From Hyphomicrobiales bacterium (GTDB lineage Bacteria > Pseudomonadota > Alphaproteobacteria > Rhizobiales > Beijerinckiaceae), in NCBI GenBank assembly GCA_900466745.1, contig UBNE01000014.1, forward strand, positions 26,207-90,206: 64,000 nt of DNA, read 5' to 3'. The number at the start of each line of letters is the position of its first letter. Within the stretch, counting starts at the first letter, position 1. Below the pieces are notes generated by a model that saw only the letters and a list, made by a program, of their open reading frames with translations, did not search any database and was not told the origin of the DNA. Below, in pieces: positions 8,665-19,787 of this stretch. The translations under genes were made by a program, and so were the position numbers.

Positions 8665-8712
8665 GGATGGTCGCCTCGGTTTCGGCTGTTGTCGGGCTCT
8701 GGTTGACGTATC

Positions 8713-10353
<1,641 letters not shown>

Positions 10354-10412
10354 GGCGTTCCCCTGCGAGAGCCGGGTTCGGTCAGGCCGTTGGCCCGATC
10401 GGTGCTCCGGCC

Positions 10413-11621
10413 CTAACGATGTGCTCTTCCGGCATGCGTCTTGAGCAGGTCGCGCGCGATCACGACCTTCTGGACCTCCGAGGCGCCCTCGTAGATGCGC
10501 AGCGCCCGGATCTCCCGGTACAATTCCTCGACCTTGACGCCCCTGGTGACGCCGAGGCCGCCATGGATCTGCACGGCCCGGTCGATCACCTTCTGGGCGT
10601 TCTCGGTGGCGACGAGCTTGGCCAGCGCCGCCTCGCGGGTGACGCGGGCGGCGCCGCGGTCCTTGGTCCAGGCGGCGCGATAGACGAGGAGGGCGGCGGC
10701 ATCGACCTCCGCCGCGCTCTCGGCGATGGCCGCCTGTGAGAGCTGGAGATCGCCGAGCGAGCCGCCGAAGAGCTTGCGGCCGTTGGCATGCTCGAGCGTC
10801 TCGTGCAGGGCGCGCCGGGCGAAGCCGAGCGCGGCGGCGCCGACCGTCGCGCGGAAGATGTCGAGCGTCGCCATCGCGACCTTGAAGCCGTCGCCCGGGC
10901 CCCCGATGCGGTTGTCCAGCGGCACGCGGCAAGCCTCGAAGCGCAGGGTCGCCAACGGATGCGGCGCGATCACCTCGATCCGCTCCGCGATGGTCAGCCC
11001 GGGCGTGTCCGCCTCGACCAGGAAGGCGGAGAGCCCGCGCGCGCCGGGGGCTTCGCCGGTGCGGGCGAAGACGACGTAATGGTCGGCGATGCCGCCATTC
11101 GAGATCCAGCTCTTCTCGCCGTCGATGCGGACATGATCGCCGCCGTCCGGCGTCGCGGTCGTCGCCATGGCGGCGACGTCGGAGCCGGCCTCCTTCTCCG
11201 AGAGGGCGAAGGCGGCGATGCGCCTGCCGGCGGCGACCTCCGGCAGGATGCGCCGCTTCATCTCCTCCGGCCCGGCGAGGCTGATGGCGCCGGTGCCGAG
11301 TCCCTGCATGGCGAAGGCGAAATCGGCGAGGCCGTCATGCGCGGCCAGAATCTCGCGGGCGAGACAGAGCGTGCGCACGTCGAGCCTGTCGGAAAGCCCG
11401 CCATAGGCGGCCGGCACGGCGGCCTTGAGGAAGCCGGCGGCGCCGAGCGCCACGACGCGCGCCCGGCAGGCCGCGTCGATTTGCGTATGCGGCAGGCCGG
11501 CGAGATGGGTACCGGCCCAATCGGCGAGCGCGGTGGCGAAGGCGCGGTGGCGCTCCTCGAAGAACGGCCAGTCCAGCGTATCGCCGAGAATGTCCAGCCC
11601 GAGGCGAGGAGCGCGGTCCAT
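10413..11621 (-). CDS. Acyl-CoA dehydrogenase
   Basis: FAD-dependent acyl-CoA dehydrogenase of 402 residues that introduces a double bond next to a CoA thioester. It has the flavin-site stretch [17 protein letters not shown] and, near the C terminus, [19 protein letters not shown], whose Glu is at the position of the catalytic base in the short/medium-chain family. In the operon its start codon lies 1 bp after the crotonase stop, and the ligase begins 59 bp downstream. It probably works on the alicyclic CoA ester made after ring reduction, in a beta-oxidation-like sequence. The substrate cannot be read from sequence. Confidence 0.9.
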   Translation of the reverse strand: MDRAPRLGLDILGDTLDWPFFEERHRAFATALADWAGTHLAGLPHTQIDAACRARVVALGAAGFLKAAVPAAYGGLSDRLDVRTLCLAREILAAHDGLADFAFAMQGLGTGAISLAGPEEMKRRILPEVAAGRRIAAFALSEKEAGSDVAAMATTATPDGGDHVRIDGEKSWISNGGIADHYVVFARTGEAPGARGLSAFLVEADTPGLTIAERIEVIAPHPLATLRFEACRVPLDNRIGGPGDGFKVAMATLDIFRATVGAAALGFARRALHETLEHANGRKLFGGSLGDLQLSQAAIAESAAEVDAAALLVYRAAWTKDRGAARVTREAALAKLVATENAQKVIDRAVQIHGGLGVTRGVKVEELYREIRALRIYEGASEVQKVVIARDLLKTHAGRAHR

Positions 11622-11622
11622 C

Positions 11623-12456
11623 TCAGTTGCCCTCGAACACCGGCTTCCGCTTCCCGGCGAAGGCGTGGTAGGCGCGAGCGAAATCCTCGGTCTGCATGCA
11701 CAGCGCCTGCGCCACGGCCTCGGCCTCGATCGCGCTCTCGACCGACATCGCCCATTCCATCTCGAGCATGCGCTTGGTCATGGCATTGGCGAAGGTCGGC
11801 CCGTCCGCCAGCTCGGCGGCGAGCGCCTGCGCCTCGGTCAGCACCGCTTCCGGCGCGCAGAGCCGGTTGAGAAAACCCCAGCGCTCGGCCTCCTCGCCCC
11901 TGAGCACGCGCCCGGTATAGAGCAGCTCGGCCGCACGGCCCTGGCCGACGATGCGCGGCAGCATCGCGCAGGCGCCCATGTCGCAGCCGGCGAGCCCGAC
12001 GCGGTTGAACAGGAAAGCGATCTTGGCCCCCGCCGTGCCGAGCCTGAGATCGGAGGCCATGGCGACGATGGCGCCGGCCCCGGCGCAGACCCCGTCGATG
12101 GCGGCGACGACCGGCTGCGGGCAGGCGCGCATCGCCTTGACCAGCTCGCCGGTCATCCGGGTGAACTTCAGCAGGTCCTTGGTCTCCATCGCGACCAGCG
12201 GCCCGATGATCTCGAAGACGTCGCCGCCAGAGGAGAAATTGCCGCCGGCGCCGGTGACGACGATCGCCTTGACCGCTTCCTCCTTCTGCGCCGCGAGGAA
12301 GAAATCCGTGAGTTCGCGGTAGCTTGCGAAGGTCAGCGGATTCTTTTTCTCAGGCCGGTCCAGCGTCACCGTCGCGACCTTGCCGGAGACCGAGAGCGCG
12401 AAATGCCGCGGGGCGAAGCCCGCCAGCGGCAGGGTGGTGGCGTTGGCGATGCTCAT
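11623..12456 (-). CDS. Crotonase (enoyl-CoA hydratase/isomerase) family protein
   Basis: Crotonase-fold protein of 277 residues with the oxyanion-hole region [14 protein letters not shown] and the [10 protein letters not shown] signature. At the positions of the two catalytic glutamates of a classical enoyl-CoA hydratase the sequence reads [12 protein letters not shown] and [12 protein letters not shown], so neither Glu is obvious. It may be an isomerase, a ring-opening hydrolase or another crotonase reaction rather than a plain hydratase. Its start overlaps the stop of the MarR gene (ATGA) and the acyl-CoA dehydrogenase follows at 1 bp. It is therefore firmly part of the aromatic-CoA operon. 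Confidence 0.88.
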   Translation of the reverse strand: MSIANATTLPLAGFAPRHFALSVSGKVATVTLDRPEKKNPLTFASYRELTDFFLAAQKEEAVKAIVVTGAGGNFSSGGDVFEIIGPLVAMETKDLLKFTRMTGELVKAMRACPQPVVAAIDGVCAGAGAIVAMASDLRLGTAGAKIAFLFNRVGLAGCDMGACAMLPRIVGQGRAAELLYTGRVLRGEEAERWGFLNRLCAPEAVLTEAQALAAELADGPTFANAMTKRMLEMEWAMSVESAIEAEAVAQALCMQTEDFARAYHAFAGKRKPVFEGN

Positions 12457-13007
12457 CGGGCGTCTCCCTTGGCGGCCTCGTCGGCGCCGCCTTGCAGGCG
12501 CCCGGCGATGGCGCGGTGCAGCGAGGCCTTGGTCTCGCCGAGCAGCCGGAAGAGCTGCGCGCGTTCGGGTTGGTCGAGCCCGGCGAACAGCTCGGCGATC
12601 CAGCTCTCATGGCGCTCGGCCATGGCCTTGAAGCTCTTTCGGCCCTGCGCCGTCAGGGTGAGGATCTGGACGCGCCGGTCCTGCGGCGCCGGGCGCTTGT
12701 CGACCAGCCCCTCCGCCACCAGCCCGGCGACGACGGCGGTGACGTTGCCGTTCGAGACCATCAGGCGCTGCGAGACCTCGCCCACGGTCATGCCGACCAC
12801 GCTCTTGTCGAGCTGGGCCATCAGGTCGAAGCGCGGCAGCGTGGTCCTGAACTCCTCGCGCAGCCGGTTGCGGATCTCGGTCTCGATCAGCGTCGAACAG
12901 GTCAGCAGCCGGAGCCAGAGGCGCAGCTCGTCCTTATGGTCGCCGGGGCGCTCGCTCGCCTTGGTCTCGCGGTCGAGCAGCAGCGCGGCGAAGGAGGGGA
13001 TCTCCAT
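12453..13007 (-). CDS. MarR-family regulator of the aromatic-CoA operon
   Basis: Winged-helix MarR protein of 184 residues, the likely ligand-responsive (aryl-CoA?) repressor of the two divergent operons. The wing and recognition region are visible: [19 protein letters not shown], then [20 protein letters not shown] chose the ATG at 13007 ([10 protein letters not shown]) because GGGGAG lies 7 bp upstream and it leaves a 1-bp gap to the SDR stop, like the next junctions. An ATG 18 bp earlier would overlap the SDR gene. The protein is encoded second in the operon it presumably controls. Candidate binding motifs lie in the divergent promoter region (13790-14056). Confidence 0.88.
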   Translation of the reverse strand: MEIPSFAALLLDRETKASERPGDHKDELRLWLRLLTCSTLIETEIRNRLREEFRTTLPRFDLMAQLDKSVVGMTVGEVSQRLMVSNGNVTAVVAGLVAEGLVDKRPAPQDRRVQILTLTAQGRKSFKAMAERHESWIAELFAGLDQPERAQLFRLLGETKASLHRAIAGRLQGGADEAAKGDAR

Positions 13008-13008
13008 C

Positions 13009-13764
13009 TCAGAACTCCCCGCCATTGATCATCAGCGACTGGCCGGTCACGGCGTCGCTGCTGGCCCCGCAAAGATAGAGCACCGCCGCCGCGACCTCCG
13101 CGGGCGCGACCAGCCGGCCCTGCGGATTGTCCCTGAGCAGGGCCGCCAGCGCGTCGTCGCGGCTCTTGCCGGTCTTGGCCGCGACATTGTCGATGCTGGC
13201 GGCCGCCATGTCGGTGTCGGCATAGCCCGGGCAGACGGCGTTGACGGTGACGCCGGAGCGGGCCGTCTCCAGCGCCAGCGACTTCACCAGCCCGATCACG
13301 GCATGCTTCGCCGCCGTATAGGCGCTGACATAGGGATAGCCGCGATGCCCGGCCGTCGAGGCGATGGCGATGAGCCGGCCGCGGCGGCGCTCCAGCATCG
13401 CCGGCAGCGCGGCATGGAACAGGTTGACCGTGCCGATCAGGTTGATCTCGACCATGCGGCGGAAGCGCTCCGCGTCGCTGCGCAGGAACGGCCCCGTCTC
13501 GACCGCGCCGGCATTGGCGACGGCGATGTCGAAGCCGTGGCCACCGGAGAGCCGCCCGAGCGCCGCCGCGACGGAGGCCGCGTCGCGCACGTCGCAAACC
13601 GCGAAATCCGCCGCCGCGCCGGCCGCGACGGCGTCCCGCAAGGTCGCTTCGTCGCGGCCGAGGATGCCGACACGGGCCCCGGTTTCGGTCAGCGCGCCGG
13701 CGATGGCGCGGCCGATGCCGCGTCCTCCCCCCGTCACCAGCGCCCGCTGCCCTTCCAGAGTCAT
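13009..13764 (-). CDS. Short-chain dehydrogenase/reductase, first gene of aromatic-CoA operon
   Basis: Classical SDR of 251 residues. The cofactor motif is TGGGRGIGRAIAG near residue 11. Catalytic residues are the Ser of IASTAGHRG and the Y-x-x-x-K of SAYTAAKHAVIG. The C-terminal GQSLMINGGEF is typical of NAD(P)H-dependent 3-oxoacyl/alcohol dehydrogenases. AGGAGG precedes the start by about 9 bp. As the promoter-proximal gene with a ligase, an acyl-CoA dehydrogenase and a crotonase behind it, it probably oxidises or reduces the ring hydroxy/oxo group of the alicyclic CoA intermediate. This role is inferred from context. Confidence 0.9.
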   Translation of the reverse strand: MTLEGQRALVTGGGRGIGRAIAGALTETGARVGILGRDEATLRDAVAAGAAADFAVCDVRDAASVAAALGRLSGGHGFDIAVANAGAVETGPFLRSDAERFRRMVEINLIGTVNLFHAALPAMLERRRGRLIAIASTAGHRGYPYVSAYTAAKHAVIGLVKSLALETARSGVTVNAVCPGYADTDMAAASIDNVAAKTGKSRDDALAALLRDNPQGRLVAPAEVAAAVLYLCGASSDAVTGQSLMINGGEF

Positions 13765-14097
13765 GCTCGTCCGCCTCCTGCCGCAAATGTATTTTAAGTC
13801 TCAATCAATTTGCAAGCCGCCGCATCGCGCAGGGCGGGCGGAGGCTCAGTGCGGGGGAAGAAGCGCGCCGGCACAGAGGGTTCGTCGAAAGCCGGAGAGG
13901 GATCGGGAAAAGGCGCAGATTCCGCCTTGCAGGGCAGCGGAAGCCCTCTGAAAGCCTGGTCCGCGGCGCTTCGCCCTCACGCCGCATCCCGGCGGGGCCC
14001 GGGCGTTCGGCAATGGGAAAAGCGCTTGAGGGAAAAATCGTTTGAGGTTTAAAATAATTTCCAGGCCGGATCGCCCGGCTCCCGGATGGAGGCGTCG
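13765..14097. promoter_or_regulatory. Divergent promoter region of the aromatic-CoA operons with paired motif
   Basis: The 333 bp between the SDR and the monooxygenase/reductase contain no convincing gene. The motif TTGAG-R-Y-TTAAAATA occurs on the minus strand at 13804-13790 (TTGAGACTTAAAATA), 25 bp from the SDR start. It occurs again on the plus strand at 14042-14056 (TTGAGGTTTAAAATA), 41 bp from the monooxygenase start. Each copy points toward its own gene. A weaker third copy, TTGAGGGAAAAAT, lies at 14026-14038. These are candidate MarR operators or promoter elements. The middle part is plain GC-rich DNA. Confidence 0.55.
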
Positions 14098-16422
14098 ATG
14101 CGTATCGCGGTCGTGGGCGGAGGGCCGGCGGGGCTCTATTTCGCGCTGCTGATGAAACGGGACTGGCCGCAGCTCGCGGTCGACGTCTTCGAGCGCAACC
14201 AGCCCGACGACACCTTCGGCTTCGGCGTGGTCTTCTCGGATCAGACGCTCGACATCTTCAGGGCCGCGGATGCCGAGAGCTATGCGGCGATCCGCGACAA
14301 CTTCGCCTACTGGGACGACATCGAGATCCACTTCAAGGGCGAGGCCTTCCGCGTGCCGGGCAACGGCTTCTGCGGCTGCTCGCGCCGCTCGCTCCTGATG
14401 CTGGTGCAGGCGCGGGCGCGCGCGCTCGGCGTCGGCCTGCATTTCGGCGCCGAGATCGCCGATGTCGCGGCGCTGAGGCGGGATTACGACCTCGTCGTCG
14501 CCGCCGACGGCGTCAACAGCCGCATCCGCGAGAACTGGCGCGAGCGCTTCCAGCCGGAAACCGACCTGCGCCCCAACAAATTCGCCTGGATGGGCTCGAC
14601 CCGCCCCTTCGACGCCTTCACCTTCTTCTTCAAGCGGACGGAGCACGGGCTCTTCATCGCCCATTGCTACCAGTACGAGGCCGGCCGCTCGACCTGGGTG
14701 CTGGAGACCGACCCCGAGACCTTCGCGAAGGCGGGCCTCGACGCGATGGACGAGGCGCGGTCCGCCGCCTTCCTCGAAGGCGTCTTCGCCGAGGAATTGC
14801 AGGGCCACAGGCTGATCACCAACCGCTCGCTCTGGCGCAATTTCCCGATGATCCGCTGCCGCAACTGGGTGAGCGAGAACGTCGTGCTGATCGGCGACGC
14901 CAAGGCGACGGCGCATTTCTCGATCGGCTCGGGCACCAAGCTCGCGATGGAGGACGCCATCGCCCTGCACGGGGCGATGGGGCAGGCGAAGCTCGATGTC
15001 GCCGCGGGCCTGAAGCTGTTCGAGGCGCAGCGCCGCGAGGAGGTCGAGAAGACCCAGCACGCGGCGGATGTCTCGCTGGTCTGGTTCGAGGAATTGAAGC
15101 GCTTCTGGGATTTCGAGCCTTTGCGCTTCGCCTTCGGCCTGATGACCCGCTCCAAGGCGATCACCTACGACAATCTGGCGCTCCGGGCGCCGGAGATGGT
15201 CGCGGCCGTCGACGCGATGGTGGCGGACGGGCTCGGCCCGCTGGCGAGGCGGCGCAGGGACGGCTCGCCCGTGCCGCCCGCCTTCCAGCCCTTCATGCTG
15301 CGCGGGATGCGGGTGGAGAACCGCATGACGCTGTCGCCGATGTGCCAGTATTCGGCGCAGGACGGCCTGCCGGGCGACTGGCACCTGATGCATTACGGCG
15401 CGCGCGCCATCGGCGGCCCGGGGCTGGTCTTCACCGAGATGACCTGCGTCGCGCCGGACGCGCGCATCACCCCCGGCTGCACGGGCTTGTGGAACGACGC
15501 GCAGGAAGCCGCCTGGAAGCGGATCGTCGATTTCGTCCATGCCCATTCGGCGGCGAAGATCTGCCTCCAGATCGGCCATGCCGGGCGCAAGGGCGCGACG
15601 AAGCTGATGTGGGAGGGCATGGACCGGCCGCTGCCGGAGGGCGCCTGGCCGCTCGTCTCGGCCTCGCCGCTGCCCTACTATCCCGAGAGCCAGGTGCCGC
15701 GCGGGATGACGCGCCTGGACATGGACCGGGTCAAGGCCGAATTCGTCGCCGCCGCCGAGCGGGGGCTGCGCGCCGGCTTCGACATGCTGGAGCTGCACTG
15801 CGCCCATGGCTATCTGCTGGCGAGCTTCCTCTCGCCGCTGACCAACAGGCGCGACGACGACTATGGCGGTCCGGTCGGGAACCGCCTGCGCTATCCGCTG
15901 GAGGTGTTCCGGGCGCTGCGCGAGGCCTGGCCGCGCGAGAAGCCGATCTCGGTGCGCATCTCCGCCACCGACTGGGCCGAGGGCGGGCTCACGGCGGCGG
16001 ATTCCGTCGCCATCGCCGAGGCTTTCGCCGCCGAGGGCTGCGACCTCGTCGACGTTTCGACCGGCCAGACGGCGGCGGAATCGCGGCCGGTCTATGGCCG
16101 CATGTTCCAGACGCCGTTCTCGGACCGCATCCGCAACGAGGCCGAGGTCGCGACGATGTGCGTCGGCAACATCACGACGGTGGACCAGGTCAACACCATC
16201 GTCGCCGCCGGACGGGCCGATCTGGTCGCGCTCGGGCGCCCGCATCTGGCCGATCCGTCCTTCGTCCTGCGCGGGGCGGCCTGGTATGGCGTCGATATCG
16301 CTCAGCCGGTGCAGTACCGGCCCGGTCAGGACCAGCTCATGCGCAACACGCCGCGCGAGCGCGAGGAACTCCAGGAGCTGAAGCTGAAGGCCCGGCCCGG
16401 GCGCCACGCCCCCCGTTCGTGA
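14098..16422 (+). CDS. Two-domain aryl-CoA monooxygenase/reductase (2-aminobenzoyl-CoA or salicylyl-CoA type)
   Basis: A 774-residue fusion. The N-terminal half is an FAD-dependent aromatic hydroxylase: [15 protein letters not shown] with G7-x-G9-P-A-G12, and [19 protein letters not shown]. From about residue 400 to the end it is an Old Yellow Enzyme-type FMN oxidoreductase (LSPMCQYSA near 415, [25 protein letters not shown]). This is the architecture of 2-aminobenzoyl-CoA monooxygenase/reductase, which hydroxylates and then reduces the aromatic ring, and of proteins annotated as salicylyl-CoA 5-hydroxylase/oxidoreductase. GGAGG 6 bp before the ATG at 14098 supports this start over the one 12 bp earlier. 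It is transcribed divergently from the CoA ligase operon. Confidence 0.9.
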   Translation: MRIAVVGGGPAGLYFALLMKRDWPQLAVDVFERNQPDDTFGFGVVFSDQTLDIFRAADAESYAAIRDNFAYWDDIEIHFKGEAFRVPGNGFCGCSRRSLLMLVQARARALGVGLHFGAEIADVAALRRDYDLVVAADGVNSRIRENWRERFQPETDLRPNKFAWMGSTRPFDAFTFFFKRTEHGLFIAHCYQYEAGRSTWVLETDPETFAKAGLDAMDEARSAAFLEGVFAEELQGHRLITNRSLWRNFPMIRCRNWVSENVVLIGDAKATAHFSIGSGTKLAMEDAIALHGAMGQAKLDVAAGLKLFEAQRREEVEKTQHAADVSLVWFEELKRFWDFEPLRFAFGLMTRSKAITYDNLALRAPEMVAAVDAMVADGLGPLARRRRDGSPVPPAFQPFMLRGMRVENRMTLSPMCQYSAQDGLPGDWHLMHYGARAIGGPGLVFTEMTCVAPDARITPGCTGLWNDAQEAAWKRIVDFVHAHSAAKICLQIGHAGRKGATKLMWEGMDRPLPEGAWPLVSASPLPYYPESQVPRGMTRLDMDRVKAEFVAAAERGLRAGFDMLELHCAHGYLLASFLSPLTNRRDDDYGGPVGNRLRYPLEVFRALREAWPREKPISVRISATDWAEGGLTAADSVAIAEAFAAEGCDLVDVSTGQTAAESRPVYGRMFQTPFSDRIRNEAEVATMCVGNITTVDQVNTIVAAGRADLVALGRPHLADPSFVLRGAAWYGVDIAQPVQYRPGQDQLMRNTPREREELQELKLKARPGRHAPRS

Positions 16423-16458
16423 GCGTCCGTCTCGTCCGGCTGAAACCCGCCGCCTGCG

Positions 16459-17775
16459 CTATTTCGCCTCGGCGTGGCTCCTGTGGCCCGCGGGCGAGAC
16501 CTCCGGGATGGTCGGCGCGACCGGCTTGCGCTCGCCGAAGGGGTGGGCGGAAGGCGGCTTCAGCCTGAGGCGGAAGGCGAGATAGATCCCGGTCGCCGCC
16601 GAGAGGCCGCCGAGATAGACCAGCATCCCCTGCGGCCCCATGCCCTGCATGAAGGCGGTGGAGACCAGCGGACCGATGGCGGAGCCTGTCGCCCAGAGGA
16701 ATAGGAGCTGCGCCGAGAGGCCGAGCGCCCGCTCGCGGCCGAGCCGGAAATAGGCATGCGCCACGGCGACGGTGTAGACCGGCATCGAGCCGGCGCCGAT
16801 CAGCGCGAACAGGCCGAACAGCCAGAGCCGGCTATGGGGCAGGGCGAACCAGAGCACGGCGCCGAGCGCCAGCGTGCACAAGACGACCGAGGCCGTGGCG
16901 CTCAGCATGATGACGCGGCTCTCGACCCGGTCGGCCAGCAGGCCGAGCGGCCATTGCAGGACGAGCGCGCCGATCTGGATCCCGGCGGTGAGCAGGATCG
17001 CCCATTCCTGGTCGAGCCCGATCAGGATGCCGTAGGCCGGGGCGACATTGGTCAGCGCCCCGCCCATCAGCCCGACATAGAGGCAGCCGATCACCGCCGC
17101 CGGCGCGTATTGCCAGATGGTGTGCAGCCGCACCGAGATGACCTCGCCCGATTCCGGCCCCTTGGCCCGGGTCATCGCGACGGGGATCAGCGCCAGCGAG
17201 AAGGCCGCGCTGGCGATCAGGAAGATGTCGCCGGACTGCATCGAGACATAGCCGGTGCCGATCTGCGAGCCGATCAGGGCGAGGCGGTTGAGGATCTGGT
17301 AGAGGCCGAAGATGCGGCCGCGCTGGCCGGCGCTGGCCTGCCCGCTGATCCAGCTCTCGATGCAGATGGCGTGGCCGGCGCCCGCGACCCCCATGCCGAG
17401 GCGCGACAGGCCCCAGAGGTCGACCGGCCAGAGCGGGAAGCTCAGCGTCAGCGCGCCCTGGACGGCGGCGAAGACCGCGAAGGCGCGGATATGGCCGACG
17501 CGGCGGATGAAGGCCGGGATTACGAAGCAGCCGGCGAGGAAGCCGACCGAATAGGCCGAGCCGACGAGGCCGATCAGCAGCGGCGCCTTCTGCGCCAGCG
17601 CCATCTTGAGCGGGATCGCCGTGTTCACGATCGTGGCGGCGACCTGCAGGATCAGGGCGCCGCTGACGATGGCGCCGAGCGCCGCGACCGAGCTGGTCTT
17701 CGCCTCCGCCGCTGGTGTCACAGGGGGCGCGGCCTCGGGAGAGGCCGTGTCTGCGGGCTGCGGTCCTGTCGACAT
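16459..17775 (-). CDS. MFS transporter
   Basis: Twelve-helix major facilitator of 438 residues in the inner membrane. The first helices (VAALGAIVSGALILQVAATI, GLVGSAYSVGFLAGCFVI) and the two-halved repeat are clear. A long N-terminal Pro/Ala stretch and a hydrophilic C-terminal tail flank the helices. The overall pattern recalls YcaD-like sugar/drug facilitators. The substrate is unknown. It converges on the monooxygenase/reductase with 36 bp between stops, so it could import the aromatic acid, but nothing in its sequence shows that. The start MSTGPQPADT is chosen because longer in-frame versions add low-complexity residues in a GC-rich leader. The ribosome site is weak. Confidence 0.85.
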   Translation of the reverse strand: MSTGPQPADTASPEAAPPVTPAAEAKTSSVAALGAIVSGALILQVAATIVNTAIPLKMALAQKAPLLIGLVGSAYSVGFLAGCFVIPAFIRRVGHIRAFAVFAAVQGALTLSFPLWPVDLWGLSRLGMGVAGAGHAICIESWISGQASAGQRGRIFGLYQILNRLALIGSQIGTGYVSMQSGDIFLIASAAFSLALIPVAMTRAKGPESGEVISVRLHTIWQYAPAAVIGCLYVGLMGGALTNVAPAYGILIGLDQEWAILLTAGIQIGALVLQWPLGLLADRVESRVIMLSATASVVLCTLALGAVLWFALPHSRLWLFGLFALIGAGSMPVYTVAVAHAYFRLGRERALGLSAQLLFLWATGSAIGPLVSTAFMQGMGPQGMLVYLGGLSAATGIYLAFRLRLKPPSAHPFGERKPVAPTIPEVSPAGHRSHAEAK

Positions 17776-18146
17776 GTCCGATTCGGCGAAGCTGGGCGGA
17801 AGAGGGCCCCCTTTCGCCGGGAAAGATGGACTAATCAGGGCGGGCAGGCCAGCAAAAAACCTCTCCGGCGGCGCGGCCGCCGGCGCCATGATGGCGCCGC
17901 CTTTGCGTGGCCTCTCGGCGGCCCCGGCGCCGGCCGTCCCGCGCCCCGGGGAATGCGAAAAAAAAGCCTGGCCGGGTTCACCGACGATTAACCAACGCGG
18001 CGCCTTATCGAATGAGAACGAGATTTGGGTTCTCCCAGCATGGCCGGACGCATCGTCGCGTGCCGCTTGTCCCGTCGTGACGGGGCCGGGCGGAGCGGGT
18101 GCGCGCGCCTGCCGGGGCGTGGCGTAGGCGTGTCGAGAGTGCGGCA
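17776..18146. other. Divergent intergenic region with a 19-bp palindrome
   Basis: This 371 bp gap separates the divergent MFS and DUF2778 genes. It holds CGGCGCCAT-g-ATGGCGCCG, a perfect inverted repeat with one central base, at 17881-17899. It also holds an AT-richer segment near 17950-18030 (an A-run, CGATTAACCAA, CTTATCGAATGAG) where a promoter for the DUF2778 gene is plausible. I see no gene in it. Confidence 0.4.
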
Positions 18147-19343
18147 ATGAGCTATGGCAGACATGCGCGGCGGGGCGGGGCGTCCCATCTGCGTCTTCGG
18201 CGTCGTCGCCGGCCCTTCGGCCGGACCCTGTTCTGGACTGCCGCGCTCTGTCTCGGCGCCATGACCGGCTTCAAGGTGCTGGACCAGGTCTCCCCGCATG
18301 ATCCGAATGTCGAGGTCGCCGGCAAGGGCGCCAGGCCCGCCGCCCGCCTCGCCGTGGCGACCGCGCCCGAGCGCCCGGCCGCCGGCGTGACCCCGCCCGC
18401 CTATAGCGGCCTGCTCGCTCCGGGCTTCTCCGGCACGACGCCGTCCTCCCTGGCGCAGAGCCGGCCGGTGGGCTCGGCGATGCGCCTGGCCTCGGTGCCT
18501 GAGGCGCTCGACCTGCCGGATTCCGAGCCGGTGCTGCCGCTGCCCTCGCAGGCGCCGGTGAGCCTGGCCGAGAAGGCCGCGCCGCAACCCGCCTCGCGAC
18601 CTGCCGACCTGATCGCCTCCCTGCCGCCCGAGACGCTGGCCGCGGACGCCGCCATTCCCGGGCTGGGCACGGCGCCGCTTCCGGTTCCGCGTCCCTCGGA
18701 GCTGGCCCTGCCGCCGGCCGAGGCCCAGCCGCCGCGCCTCGCGCAGCAGCCGGCCGCGTCCTCCCGCCGCAGCCGCACGGCCGCGACGGCACCCGCGCCG
18801 ACGCCCGGGGACAACCGCAATTTCTTCGAGAAGCTGTTCGGGGTGCAGAAGCAGCAGCCGGCCGGGCCGGCGCTTGCCTATGCCGCGCCGCAGGACGACA
18901 TCGTCGACCGCGGCCGCGTCACCCGGATGAGCCCGTCGCTCGGCACGCCGCCGCGCACGGCCGAGGCCGGCACGGCGATCTACGACATCAGCGCCAGGCT
19001 GGTCTATCTGCCCAATGGCGAGCGGCTGGAGGCCCATTCCGGCCTCGGCGAGATGATGGACGATCCGCGCTACGCCCATGTCCGCATGAAGGGCGTTACC
19101 CCGCCGCACACCTATACGCTGACCGAGCGCGAGGCGCTGTTCCACGGCGTGCGCGCCATCCGCCTGAACCCGGTCGGCGGCAGCGGCGCGATCCATGGCC
19201 GCGCCGGGCTGCTCGCCCACAGCTATCTGCTCGGGCCGCGCGGCGACTCGAACGGCTGCATCTCCTTCAAGGAGTACGACCGCTTCCTGCAGGCCTATCT
19301 GCGCGGCGAGGTGAAGCGCATCGTGGTGGTGGCGAGCCTCTGA
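18147..19343 (+). CDS. DUF2778 protein, L,D-transpeptidase-like, membrane anchored
   Basis: The protein has 398 residues. A basic N terminus (RRRRRPFGR) is followed by one hydrophobic helix (TLFWTAALCLGAMTGFKVL, about 28-46), then a long Pro/Ala-rich linker that should lie in the periplasm. The C-terminal DUF2778 domain is at about 270-398. It contains AIHGRAGLLAHSYLLGPRGD and SNGCISF, where the Cys sits as in the S-x-G-C motif of L,D-transpeptidases. DUF2778 includes the type VI secretion effector Tlde1, but this anchored form with no secretion genes nearby is more likely a cell-wall housekeeping protein. The start is the ATG at 18147. Confidence 0.8.
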   Translation: MSYGRHARRGGASHLRLRRRRRPFGRTLFWTAALCLGAMTGFKVLDQVSPHDPNVEVAGKGARPAARLAVATAPERPAAGVTPPAYSGLLAPGFSGTTPSSLAQSRPVGSAMRLASVPEALDLPDSEPVLPLPSQAPVSLAEKAAPQPASRPADLIASLPPETLAADAAIPGLGTAPLPVPRPSELALPPAEAQPPRLAQQPAASSRRSRTAATAPAPTPGDNRNFFEKLFGVQKQQPAGPALAYAAPQDDIVDRGRVTRMSPSLGTPPRTAEAGTAIYDISARLVYLPNGERLEAHSGLGEMMDDPRYAHVRMKGVTPPHTYTLTEREALFHGVRAIRLNPVGGSGAIHGRAGLLAHSYLLGPRGDSNGCISFKEYDRFLQAYLRGEVKRIVVVASL

Positions 19344-19518
19344 CGAGGCGGGCCGGCGGGGTTGCCCGGACGCAGTCCTCGGGTCCGATCTTCGGCCCGG
19401 GATAAACTCCGCGGGATCCGGGATCCTGCCAGAATCCTTGCCGGAAAGGCTCCGGCCTGTGGAACCCGGGCCCGGGATGACCGCGTGTCTCCGCGTAAGA
19501 CCGGCGCGCTCCGAGGCT

Positions 19519-19761
19519 TCAGCGTCGCGGCGAGCGGTGTCCGATCCGCAGCGCGAGACCTGTCGCGATCAGGATGCCCCCGACCACGAAGGGCGGGATG
19601 AACAGGCTGAGCGCCTCGCTGTCCTCCCAGCGCAGGCGGAAGCCCTTGCAGCCCGTCGGAATCATGCCGCAGGCGAAGGCGTTGAGCCAGACCCAGCCGG
19701 CGAAGGTCGCCAGGCAGAGGAAGAGGCCGCCGCCCAGGAGCAGCCAGCCGGCGCGCCGCAT
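19519..19761 (-). CDS. Small two-helix membrane protein, unknown
   Basis: An 80-residue hypothetical protein with two predicted transmembrane helices (WLLLGGGLFLCLATFAGWVW and LFIPPFVVGGILIATGLAL) and a charged C-terminal end. Between the helices lie two cysteines (ACGMIPTGC) that could pair in the periplasm. It lies 26 bp downstream of topA on the same strand and may be co-transcribed with it. I do not recognise a family. Confidence 0.65.
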   Translation of the reverse strand: MRRAGWLLLGGGLFLCLATFAGWVWLNAFACGMIPTGCKGFRLRWEDSEALSLFIPPFVVGGILIATGLALRIGHRSPRR

Positions 19762-19787
19762 GACGAGCCCTTTTCCGCGCGGCGCCG

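Noticed and set aside
13810..14052. 80-residue plus-strand frame in the divergent aromatic promoter region
   Set aside because: No ribosome site, low-complexity product, and it covers the regulatory motifs.
13846..16407. 853-residue minus-strand frame opposite the monooxygenase/reductase
   Set aside because: Shadow frame; the plus-strand product has clear FAD and OYE motifs and this one has none.
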